A stretch of DNA of 47,726 bases from Chlamydiota bacterium (GTDB taxonomy: Bacteria > Chlamydiota > Chlamydiia > Chlamydiales > SM23-39), in contig DAIDIZ010000031.1 of assembly GCA_027451585.1 (NCBI GenBank), forward strand, positions 1-47,726. The letters run 5' to 3'. The number at the start of each line of letters is the position of its first letter. Position 1 is the stretch's first letter. The notes below the pieces were generated by a model. It saw only the letters and a program-made list of their open reading frames with translations, was not told the origin of the DNA and made no database searches. Shown here piece after piece: positions 1 through 7,049 of this stretch. The translations under genes and the position numbers were made by a program.

Positions 1-159
1 GTAAATAGTTTTTCTCTTTATCGCAGGCGAGACTGGATTTGTTATGAAGAATGTCGCAATGAGAGGGAAATAAGAGCATTGTGGGATGATGATAATGCAG
101 TAGAAGTGACAATCCGATTATGGAAGGGAGCTCTTTGCCCCGTCCTTCAAAAGTCTTAG
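1..159 (+). CDS. Possible 3' end of an unknown gene (partial)
   Basis: Frame 1 is open from the first base to a TAG at 157-159, giving 52 residues that run in from outside the window. The translation is charged, with Arg/Asp/Glu-rich and Trp/Cys residues, and looks protein-like. It matches nothing I recognise. Its last 42 bases overlap the 3' end of the metal ATPase gene on the other strand, so the two would be convergent. It could equally be a chance open frame; the sequence upstream of the window would decide. Confidence 0.3.
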   Translation, partial: VNSFSLYRRRDWICYEECRNEREIRALWDDDNAVEVTIRLWKGALCPVLQKS

Positions 160-2097
160 ACTATTGATCCCGACAAGGAGGGTTCCTCCTTCGTGAAGGA
201 CCACGGCCGCCCATAAAGGAACAAGCCCAAAAAGGGCGGGAAGGGAGATGCAGAGGATGATTCCAAGGGCGACGATCAGGTTTTGCGTCACGATTTGTTT
301 GGTTTGATGGGCCTTTTTCAAGAGCCAGGGAAGATGATGGAGATCGTCATTGAGAAGGATCACATCGGAGGCGTCAACGGCCACTGAATTACCGACTTTG
401 CCCATTGAGATGCCGACGGTTGCTCGAGCAAGGGCTGGTGCGTCATTGATTCCGTCTCCTACCATCACGAGCCCTTCTTTTTCTGAAAGGGATGTCACCT
501 TCTCGAGCTTGTCTTCGGGGCGTAGATTGGCAAAAAACGTCTCGATTTCGAGTTGTTTAGCGACCCTTTCTGCGCTGAGCATATGATCTCCAGTGAGCAT
601 AATCGGTTCCCAGCTAGGATTTTTCTTGATCTCATGGATCGTCTCTTTAGCCCCCGGCCGTATATGGTCGGCGAATTGGAAGATAAAAACGTCGGGATCG
701 ATGAAGAGAAGGGCGAGAATGTGTCCTTGGCTTTGGAATTGTTCGAGATGGGCCCGGATCTTCTCTTGGATATACAGGGGGGCTTTCGATTCGATGTAGG
801 TCGGAAGCCCGATTGCAACGATTTTCCCTTCAAATAGCCCTTCGATCCCGTTTCCTGGAATGACTTGGAGTAAAGAGATCTCTTTGGGAGCTAAGTGCTT
901 TTCTTGAGCGTGTAGGCCGATTGCTTTGGCAATCGGGTGGACGACGTGCTGTTCAAGTCCGTAGGCGATCGAGAGGGCTTCTCCTTGGGATACTTGGGCG
1001 CGGTTTAAGGGGGAAAAATCGAGGCAGGTGAGCTCTCCTGTTGTGAGGGTCCCTGTTTTGTCAAAAGCCACTTTTTGGCAGTGATTGAGAGCGTCGAGTG
1101 TGATCCCTCCTTTAAGAAGAATCCCTTTCTTGGCGCAGGCGCTAATGGCACTTAAGTAGGCAATTGGAGTGGCGATGATGAGAGCGCATGGTGAGGCTGC
1201 GATAAGAAAAGCGAGGGAGCGGTAAATCGATCCTTCAAAACCGAGGTAGGGGAGTGTAAAAAAGAGAGGCATCGTAAGGCCAAGGAGAAGGGTGAGTACA
1301 ATGATGGCGCTTGCATAATACTTGCCAAATCGGTCGAGAAAGGTCTGGAGTTGGGGTTTTGTTTTCTCAGCGTCTGCGACGAGTTGGATGATTTGGGCCA
1401 GAGTTGATTCAGAGCTCACTTTTGTCACTTGGATGAAGAGGAGCGCTTCGAGATTGCGCGCTCCTGCAGGGACCGTATCGCCGACGGTTTTAGCAATAGG
1501 ATGGTTCTCCCCTGTGAGGTGGACGAGGTTAAGGGAAGAGGTCCCTTTCAAAATAATACCGTCAAGGGGGATGATTTCCCCATTTTTAACAGCGATCGTA
1601 TCTCCGACTGTAATTTCACGAACCGATTTTTCAAACAAGGTTCCTTCGCTATCGATGAATGTCGCGAATTTGGGGGAGAGGCGATGGAGATGATAGAGTG
1701 TATTTCCAGCTCTTTTCGCGACACTTTCTTCGAGCGCATGGGAGAGTTGGAACAAGACGAGAAGGAGCCCCCCTTCTAAAGGACTTCCGATGAAGATGGC
1801 AACAAAGGCGGCAAGCGTCATGAGGATGTCGATATTGATCTCGAATCTTTTCGCATCTTCAAAAGAGGATAAAATAGCGGGTATACCGACCAGAAAATAG
1901 ACAAAGGAGAGCCAAAGGTAGGAGAGGGAGAGGTTCACAAAGTTGAAAAAGAATGCGCAGGAGAGAAGAGCTCCCGCTAAAAGAGCTCTTTTTAGGGGAA
2001 TGTGTTTTCCCCAAGATCGAGACGAGGCTGTGATGAAAGGGCTGATGCTCTCTTCAAAGTCGGAGGCGAAAAACTCATCGAATGTGTAGGGTTTCAC
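118..2097 (-). CDS. zntA: Heavy-metal P1B-type ATPase (ZntA/CadA-like)
   Basis: 659-residue ATP-driven exporter of soft divalent metals (Zn/Cd/Pb-type) in the inner membrane. Several membrane helices come first, then the actuator domain. The metal-binding membrane motif is SPC near residues 302-304 (ASPCALIIATP). The phosphorylation site is DKTGT with Asp346. The P1B His-Pro pair is in HVVHPIAKA and the hinge motif is GDGINDAPALA. There is no N-terminal heavy-metal-associated CxxC domain, so regulation by such a domain is absent. The start overlaps the end of the upstream VIT-like transporter gene by 23 bp, indicating translational coupling. I recall a comparable pairing in C. trachomatis (CT727/CT728). 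Substrate is inferred from the SPC motif only; copper-type CPC is not present. Confident on family, moderate on symbol. Confidence 0.9.
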   Translation of the reverse strand: MKPYTFDEFFASDFEESISPFITASSRSWGKHIPLKRALLAGALLSCAFFFNFVNLSLSYLWLSFVYFLVGIPAILSSFEDAKRFEINIDILMTLAAFVAIFIGSPLEGGLLLVLFQLSHALEESVAKRAGNTLYHLHRLSPKFATFIDSEGTLFEKSVREITVGDTIAVKNGEIIPLDGIILKGTSSLNLVHLTGENHPIAKTVGDTVPAGARNLEALLFIQVTKVSSESTLAQIIQLVADAEKTKPQLQTFLDRFGKYYASAIIVLTLLLGLTMPLFFTLPYLGFEGSIYRSLAFLIAASPCALIIATPIAYLSAISACAKKGILLKGGITLDALNHCQKVAFDKTGTLTTGELTCLDFSPLNRAQVSQGEALSIAYGLEQHVVHPIAKAIGLHAQEKHLAPKEISLLQVIPGNGIEGLFEGKIVAIGLPTYIESKAPLYIQEKIRAHLEQFQSQGHILALLFIDPDVFIFQFADHIRPGAKETIHEIKKNPSWEPIMLTGDHMLSAERVAKQLEIETFFANLRPEDKLEKVTSLSEKEGLVMVGDGINDAPALARATVGISMGKVGNSVAVDASDVILLNDDLHHLPWLLKKAHQTKQIVTQNLIVALGIILCISLPALFGLVPLWAAVVLHEGGTLLVGINSLRLLKDGAKSSLP

Positions 2098-2845
2098 AAA
2101 AGGCGCACCAGTTGATTGCTTGCATCAAAAAATAAGTGACGAGAAGGGCTAAAAAGGCCACTCCGAGGTCCCAAATGATCGAGGGAAGGGGGCGATTTTT
2201 CTGCAATTGAGCAGAGCTTCCTGAAGCAAGAGCGATGATCAACGCGCCGATAAGGAAGATGCCGATCAGAGGGAAAAAGAAAAATCCAAGAGAGAGGGTC
2301 AGTGCGGTCCCTATCACCCCGAAAAAAGCACCGGAAGCTTGTTTAAGAGGGTGTTCGTATGATTCGAGATTGAGTCCAAGCTCTTCCTCGAGCATCACTT
2401 GGAGTAGCCGATTGTCATCAGCCATTAAAATCGAGACTACTTCATCCAGGAGTTTCCCTGAAAATCCTTTGGCCTGATAGAGCGCCTTGAGTTCTTCCCT
2501 TTCTTGTTCTCGATGGTGCTCGATTTCCCATCTCTCCTCTTCGATCAACCGATGGAGTCTTTCAATGCGGCTATACCCGAGCAGCGCGCTTCTGCCCACT
2601 TTCCAGATGGCAAAACCACAAGTAAAGAGGAGAAGGATGAAGTAGGTGTATCCGATCGAGAGGTGGGTTTCTTGAAAAAGGATCCAGAGAAGAAGAAGGC
2701 CGATTGTTGTCTCTTTGGCTGCATCGGCAGCGGCGCTGTAATGTCCTGGCAGCTCCGTTCCATGGATTTCTGCTGAGGCGAGGTGCCCTTTGCGTCTTGC
2801 TTCGATGAGATGTTCCAGGGGTGATTTCCCGTTAAAATGACTCAT
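2075..2845 (-). CDS. VIT1/CCC1-like metal (Fe/Mn) transporter, CT728-like
   Basis: 256-residue membrane protein. Two hydrophobic segments lie near residues 45-80 and about four in the last 100. Between them is a cytosolic acidic stretch of the form EREELKALYQAKGF...LLDEVVSILMADDNRLLQVMLEEELGL. This matches the cytoplasmic metal-binding helices of the VIT/CCC1 family, which move Fe2+ or Mn2+ out of the cytosol by proton antiport. Chlamydial homologues are usually left as hypothetical, so this is a family-level reading from the Glu-rich helices and the ExxE spacing. It overlaps the aminopeptidase gene upstream by 4 bp (ATGA) and the metal ATPase downstream by 23 bp. That suggests one co-translated metal-homeostasis pair. 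Substrate and direction are inference. Confidence 0.7.
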   Translation of the reverse strand: MSHFNGKSPLEHLIEARRKGHLASAEIHGTELPGHYSAAADAAKETTIGLLLLWILFQETHLSIGYTYFILLLFTCGFAIWKVGRSALLGYSRIERLHRLIEEERWEIEHHREQEREELKALYQAKGFSGKLLDEVVSILMADDNRLLQVMLEEELGLNLESYEHPLKQASGAFFGVIGTALTLSLGFFFFPLIGIFLIGALIIALASGSSAQLQKNRPLPSIIWDLGVAFLALLVTYFLMQAINWCAFCETLHIR

Positions 2846-4122
2846 GTCAGGGCCTCTTCAGTAGAGACTTCTTCATCGAGTGCTTTTTGAAGCAGTGTGT
2901 TAAGCGAGACTTGATCCACGAGCGCCATCGTTTCCCGGGTCGAGTGCATCGCCCAACAGGCGATCCCTAAGTCGAGAGTCGGAATACCTGTTGTGGCAGC
3001 CATCATCGAGCCAACAGTACTGCCAGAGGGGACATCTGAGCGAGAGGCAAACACCTGGTGAGTGATTTTATACCGGTCACAAAGGGCCACAATAGGGGCC
3101 GCAGTGGATCCAGTGGTTGCATATTTCGAGCTAAATTTGAGGACGACCCCTTTCCCGAGATAGGGAGCATTTTGGGGATCGTATTTTTCAGGGAAGTGAG
3201 GATGAAAACCGTGCGCCACGTCGCTGGATAGACAAAGAGACCTGCTCATCAGGCGGAAACGATCTTCGCTATCCATTTTGTGGGTTTGGCAGATCCTTTC
3301 TAAAAGAGAAGGGATGAAAATCGAATCGGCCCCTTCACTCGATACGGATCCAATTTCTTCATGGTCCCAAAAGAGGGCCATCTGGAGCGTCTGCGCTCTT
3401 TTTTTAGTAAGGGCAATGGCTTCACAAGCTGCATAAGCAGATGAAAGGTTATCGATTCGGTAAGCTGCAATCAATTCTTTGTCGCAGCCGATCAAGCTCG
3501 GGGGCTGCGTAGGGGTAAGGAAGAGATCAAAGCTTAAGAGCTTCTGAAACGGTACTTGGGCTTCGATCAGCTTTTCTAGGGTTTTCTCTTTTCCTTTGAG
3601 AGAGAAGACGGCTTTGAGGTGGTCGTGTTTATGGATCATCACCCCTTTGTCGTTGATTGTCCGATCGAGGTGAATCGCTAGATTCGGAATGATGAGAGGC
3701 GTGTTGTTCAGTCGAATCAACTGCGATGCGAGTTTCCCTTCTTTTGTGAGATAGCTGATTTTCCCGCTGATTTCGAGGTCTCGATCGAGCCAGGTATGGA
3801 GCAAGGGGCCCCCATAGATCTCGGTTCCGATTTCCCCGATCTCTTGCCCGATTATTTCAGGGATAGGTTTGAGCTTTAGACAAGGACTGTCGGTGTGGGT
3901 AGCTAGCAAAATAGCTTGAGAGGGTTTTTGTTCCGGCATCCGGAAGGCGGCGACCATTGAACCATTTCGGATTATGTAATATCCCTTACCGCTTTCAAGG
4001 GACCAACGATCTTTCTCTCGTAGTCTCTGAAAACCTTTCGCTTCAAGCCGCTTCCCAATCTCTTGGGCGGCGTGGTACACGGTAGGAGAAGAGCTTAGAA
4101 AGGAAAAAAAGTCGTTAACCAA
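2842..4122 (-). CDS. apeB: M18-family aspartyl aminopeptidase
   Basis: 426-residue cytosolic metallo-aminopeptidase of the M18 family, which removes N-terminal acidic residues and uses a two-zinc centre. Visible motifs are THTDSPCLKLKP (first metal His/Asp), a Glu-Glu pair in DHEEIGS (base and metal ligand), SSDVAHGFHP, and a C-terminal segment ending STRETM, where the last metal His of the family normally lies (AMHST). Length matches the family (about 420-450). It sits between serS and the VIT-like transporter and is likely transcribed from the serS side. The gap to serS holds a 128-bp palindromic repeat that may decouple the two. Confident on family; the peptide preference is family knowledge, not visible here. 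Confidence 0.9.
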   Translation of the reverse strand: MVNDFFSFLSSSPTVYHAAQEIGKRLEAKGFQRLREKDRWSLESGKGYYIIRNGSMVAAFRMPEQKPSQAILLATHTDSPCLKLKPIPEIIGQEIGEIGTEIYGGPLLHTWLDRDLEISGKISYLTKEGKLASQLIRLNNTPLIIPNLAIHLDRTINDKGVMIHKHDHLKAVFSLKGKEKTLEKLIEAQVPFQKLLSFDLFLTPTQPPSLIGCDKELIAAYRIDNLSSAYAACEAIALTKKRAQTLQMALFWDHEEIGSVSSEGADSIFIPSLLERICQTHKMDSEDRFRLMSRSLCLSSDVAHGFHPHFPEKYDPQNAPYLGKGVVLKFSSKYATTGSTAAPIVALCDRYKITHQVFASRSDVPSGSTVGSMMAATTGIPTLDLGIACWAMHSTRETMALVDQVSLNTLLQKALDEEVSTEEALT

Positions 4123-4137
4123 GGATACCCCTCACTT

Positions 4138-4265
4138 GAGGTAGCTGCAAAACTCCATCTGGAAGCGGTTTTGCCCTTTTAACGTGGGGAGGGGTTTTTC
4201 GAAAAAAAATGCCCAGCGTTAAAATCATCAAAACCGCTTCTCAAAGCCAGTTTTGCAACTACCTC
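4138..4265. repeat. Palindromic repeat, family A (128 bp copy)
   Basis: Arms 4138-4175 and about 4229-4265 are inverted copies. The outer ends read GAGGTAGCTGCAAAACT and AGTTTTGCAACTACCTC, and inner arms (TTTTAACG / CGTTAAAA) extend the stem, so nearly the whole element can fold into one hairpin. The right arm includes the serS stop codon. Related copies are at 25767-25829 and, more diverged, at 36726-36773. It may serve as a transcription stop after serS, but no T-tract of the classical kind ends it. Confidence 0.8.
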
Positions 4266-5538
4266 ATTTGAGAATCAGAATCTCTTCTTCTAAATACTTG
4301 TGCAGCACTTTTGGCACAAGGATCGATCCATCTTCCCTTTGATTATTTTCTAAAAGAGCCACCATAAGGCGAGAGGTGGCAAGCCCCGATCCATTCAAAG
4401 TATGGGCAAATTGGGGCTTTTCATTCTTTTTTCGAAACCGAATATTGGCCCGTCTCGCCTGGAAGTCCGCGCAGTGAGAAACAGAAGAGACTTCATAGTA
4501 CCGATTTTGCCCAGGAAGCCAAACCTCAATATCAATTGTTTTGGCAGCTGCAAATGACATGTCTCCGGTAGTGAGGAGCATGTTCCGATAGTGGAGATTT
4601 AACCCTTGGAGAACTTCTTCAGCGCTTTGCAACATCTTGTTATAGATCGTTTCGCTTTGTTCGGGAGTGGTAACTGAGAAAAGTTCTACTTTATTGAATT
4701 GATGAGTTCGGATGAGACCTCTTTCTTGACTACCGGCCGCTCCTGCTTCTCTGCGGAAGCAAGGGGTATAAGCGGTGTAGCAAAACGGAAGATTTTCTTC
4801 CTCAAGGACTTCGTCTCCATGCATCCCGTTCAGAGAAGCTTCCGCAGTAGGAATCAAATAGAGATGATAGTCTTTGTCATGGATTTGAAAGAGCTGCCCT
4901 GCAAATTTAGGCAACTGTCCCACCCCGTACATCACCTCTGGACGAACGAGAAGAGGGGGAATGATCTGTGTGAAACCGTTTTTCCTGTGAGTATCGAGCA
5001 TGTAATTGAGAAGGGCCCACTCGAGTCTTGCTCCCAATCCTCGATAAAGAGGCCACCCAGACCCAGAGAGTTTTGTCGCTCTTGCGAAGTCGAAGAGATG
5101 GAGATGTTCATTGAGCTCTACATGGTTTTTAAAAGGGAAAGAAAAGGTCTTTTTTTCCCCAAACTCCTTGATGCAGACGTTGTCTTTAGGGCTTGGGGAG
5201 ACAGGAATGTCATCGAAGGGAACATTCGGAAGAGAGGCAAGGCTGTTGTGCAATTTTTCTTCTAACTCTGGAATTTTCTGGTCGAGTGCATTGATTTTCT
5301 CGTTGAGTTCTACAAGATCAGAACTAAATGAAGCGGTATCTTCCCCTTTTTGCTTCTTCATACCGATCTCTTTAGAGATGAGATTCTTACGGCTTTTCAT
5401 CTCATCTGCCGAAGTTTTGAGAGCGCGGAGCTCCTCATCGAGAGTGAGAATAGTCCTAAGGTCGATTTCAGGGCTTTTCGCTGCGAGTTTTCTTTGGAAT
5501 TTTTCTGGGTCTTTTCTGATCTCTTTGATATCTAACAT
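4264..5538 (-). CDS. serS: Seryl-tRNA synthetase
   Basis: 424-residue class II synthetase that charges tRNA-Ser. The N-terminal ~110 residues are a charged helical arm (two long antiparallel helices, coiled coil) that grips the tRNA long variable arm. The catalytic domain follows with TAEASLNGMHGDEVL, motif 2 (FRREAGAAGSQERGLIRTHQF) and motif 3 (GSGLATSRLMVALLEN). Length is normal. The start MLDIKEIRKDPE is the usual SerRS N-terminus. The last codon and stop lie in the outer arm of a palindromic repeat. Divergent from the UPF0158-like gene across about 110 bp. The order serS - VIT-like - ATPase resembles C. trachomatis CT729-CT728-CT727, with the aminopeptidase inserted. Confidence 0.97.
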   Translation of the reverse strand: MLDIKEIRKDPEKFQRKLAAKSPEIDLRTILTLDEELRALKTSADEMKSRKNLISKEIGMKKQKGEDTASFSSDLVELNEKINALDQKIPELEEKLHNSLASLPNVPFDDIPVSPSPKDNVCIKEFGEKKTFSFPFKNHVELNEHLHLFDFARATKLSGSGWPLYRGLGARLEWALLNYMLDTHRKNGFTQIIPPLLVRPEVMYGVGQLPKFAGQLFQIHDKDYHLYLIPTAEASLNGMHGDEVLEEENLPFCYTAYTPCFRREAGAAGSQERGLIRTHQFNKVELFSVTTPEQSETIYNKMLQSAEEVLQGLNLHYRNMLLTTGDMSFAAAKTIDIEVWLPGQNRYYEVSSVSHCADFQARRANIRFRKKNEKPQFAHTLNGSGLATSRLMVALLENNQREDGSILVPKVLHKYLEEEILILK

Positions 5539-5650
5539 AAAAGTTCCTTGAACTTGGGATCACGAGTATACAGATCGTGTTTTCTTTTTTCAACCTTGCT
5601 GATTTGGGGCTCTTTTGATAAACTCCACTCAAAACAGTAAGGCCTCATCC

Positions 5651-6787
5651 ATGAAATACCCGACAGCTAAGAATCCTCTCATCCTCCGCTATCACCGTTT
5701 GATGGATGCGTTTGCCAAGTCAGATGATGAGCGCGATTTTTATCTCGATCGGGTTGAAGGGTTTCTCCTCTATGTTGATCTCGACAAAGGGATTGAAGAG
5801 CTCGAGACGTTAGAAAAAGAGCTCTCTGAGCATGCCGATCGGTATCACCTCGTTCCGAAAATGACCTTTTATGAAGTGAAAAAATTCATGGAAGGGTTTG
5901 TTCATGAAAAGGTTTATGATATTGATACGAAGGAAAAGCTACTTGATATCATTTCGGCAAAAGAGCCAAGGGAACATTTTCTTGAATTCATTTACGATCA
6001 TTTAACAGAACTTGAGAAATGGCAACAATATTATCAAGAACGGTCTCGCATTCGCATTATCGAATGGCTCCGGCAACTCAACATCCAGTTTGTTTTTGAA
6101 GAGGATCTGGACCTCAATAAGAATCTGGTTGAAAAGGTCAAGAGATCCCTTTTCGAAACGAAAGTTCCCAAAGACATCGCCGGCGCTCGAGATGCAATCC
6201 TCACCAAAGCGAGAACCTATTATTCGAGTGAAGCGCTCAACCCAAGACCCAAACGGGGACGTCCTCCAAAACAGGTTGTGAAAGTTGAGCAGGAACCTCA
6301 GGTTACGGTCGATATCTATACCCAGGTACCCGTCTCTTGTCGCCAGTTTCTCTATATCCCTGATATCATTTCCGCTGCGTCGGTCACCTTCTCGGCCAAA
6401 TTCGAGACTGAGGAGCACCTTCTCTCCTCGCTTAGAGGAAGTCCTCGACATCGGGTCGATGAGCGTTTGGCTGCCCTTTCTGAAAGGCTCGAGTCTCTTC
6501 GCCATCTCTCGAGTAGACTCTCCGGAGGTGAAAAATTCTTTGGAACCGAATCTCCCAAAAAAGGGTTACCATCCTCAACGAAATCACAATTCAAAGATGT
6601 TAAAGCTGAGGTGCTTGAGGAAAAAGACATGCCAAAAGTTGAGGCGGTGGTCACCGAGATGCTGCCGAAAAGAAGGGGTCGTCCCCGTCGGGAAGATGCT
6701 GCAGAAGAGTTTGTGGGGCAGCGGCGTAGGCGCTTTGCGATCAAAAAGGTAACGCAAATCAAATCATCGCGTAAGAAAAAAAGATAA
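5651..6787 (+). CDS. UPF0158-like protein with two AT-hook-like motifs
   Basis: 378 residues from ATG 5651; an upstream TTG at 5615 would add 12 residues but has no support. The first ~170 residues are acidic and helical (RDFYLDRVEGFLLYVDLDKG near residues 30-50). They resemble the UPF0158 family, which chlamydiae carry; function is unknown. The C-terminal half is basic. It holds two AT-hook-type cores, KRGRPPK at about 201-207 and KRRGRPRR at about 340-347, and a Lys/Arg tail. AT-hooks bind the minor groove of AT-rich DNA, so a nucleoid or regulatory role is plausible but inferred. It is followed by a half copy of repeat family B. The UPF0158 assignment is from memory of the family pattern and is less sure than the AT-hook observation. 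Confidence 0.65.
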   Translation: MKYPTAKNPLILRYHRLMDAFAKSDDERDFYLDRVEGFLLYVDLDKGIEELETLEKELSEHADRYHLVPKMTFYEVKKFMEGFVHEKVYDIDTKEKLLDIISAKEPREHFLEFIYDHLTELEKWQQYYQERSRIRIIEWLRQLNIQFVFEEDLDLNKNLVEKVKRSLFETKVPKDIAGARDAILTKARTYYSSEALNPRPKRGRPPKQVVKVEQEPQVTVDIYTQVPVSCRQFLYIPDIISAASVTFSAKFETEEHLLSSLRGSPRHRVDERLAALSERLESLRHLSSRLSGGEKFFGTESPKKGLPSSTKSQFKDVKAEVLEEKDMPKVEAVVTEMLPKRRGRPRREDAAEEFVGQRRRRFAIKKVTQIKSSRKKKR

Positions 6788-6807
6788 GGGCTTGCAGCAT
6801 CACATCA

Positions 6808-6846
6808 GCTCGATTTTGTACATTTTTTTGCCGGCATTTCCGGAGA
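6808..6846. repeat. Half copy of palindromic repeat family B
   Basis: The stretch CTCGATTTTGTACATTTTTT followed by TGCCGGCATTTCCGGAGAG matches one arm plus the centre of the full palindromes at 24182-24245 and 16435-16501. The second arm has diverged beyond recognition. It lies 20 bp after the UPF0158-like stop codon. Confidence 0.65.
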
Positions 6847-6899
6847 GAAGAGCGTTAACGCTTTTGTACCGGAAGTGATTCAAAAGTAGGTCTTGTTTC

Positions 6900-7029
6900 C
6901 GCGATCGCAACTGACTTAGTATTAAGAAGTAAAAAGATGGTTGTGATCGCGAAAATGCGGCGCTTTGGGGCGCTAAAGAACCGGTTCTTCGGATTGTTTC
7001 GGTGTACTGAAGCGGTGCTTTTTTTTCTC
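6900..7029 (+). promoter_or_regulatory. Structured leader/terminator region before the E1 fusion gene
   Basis: This gene-free stretch holds three possible hairpins. The first has arms CGCGATCGCAAC (6900-6911) and GTTGTGATCGCG (6940-6951), fully paired if one G-T is allowed. The second is GCGC-TTTGGG-GCGC near 6959-6973. The third pairs CCG/CTTC (6981-6990) with GAAG/CGG (7009-7015) and is followed two bases later by eight or more T. The last resembles an intrinsic terminator or attenuator just before the ATG at 7050. Whether it ends the upstream transcript or regulates the E1 gene cannot be seen. Confidence 0.45.
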
Positions 7030-7049
7030 CCTTCTGATACTATGGCCGT

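Noticed and set aside
4699-5265. 188-residue open frame opposite serS
   Set aside because: It lies wholly inside serS on the other strand, with no recognisable motif; a shadow of coding sequence.
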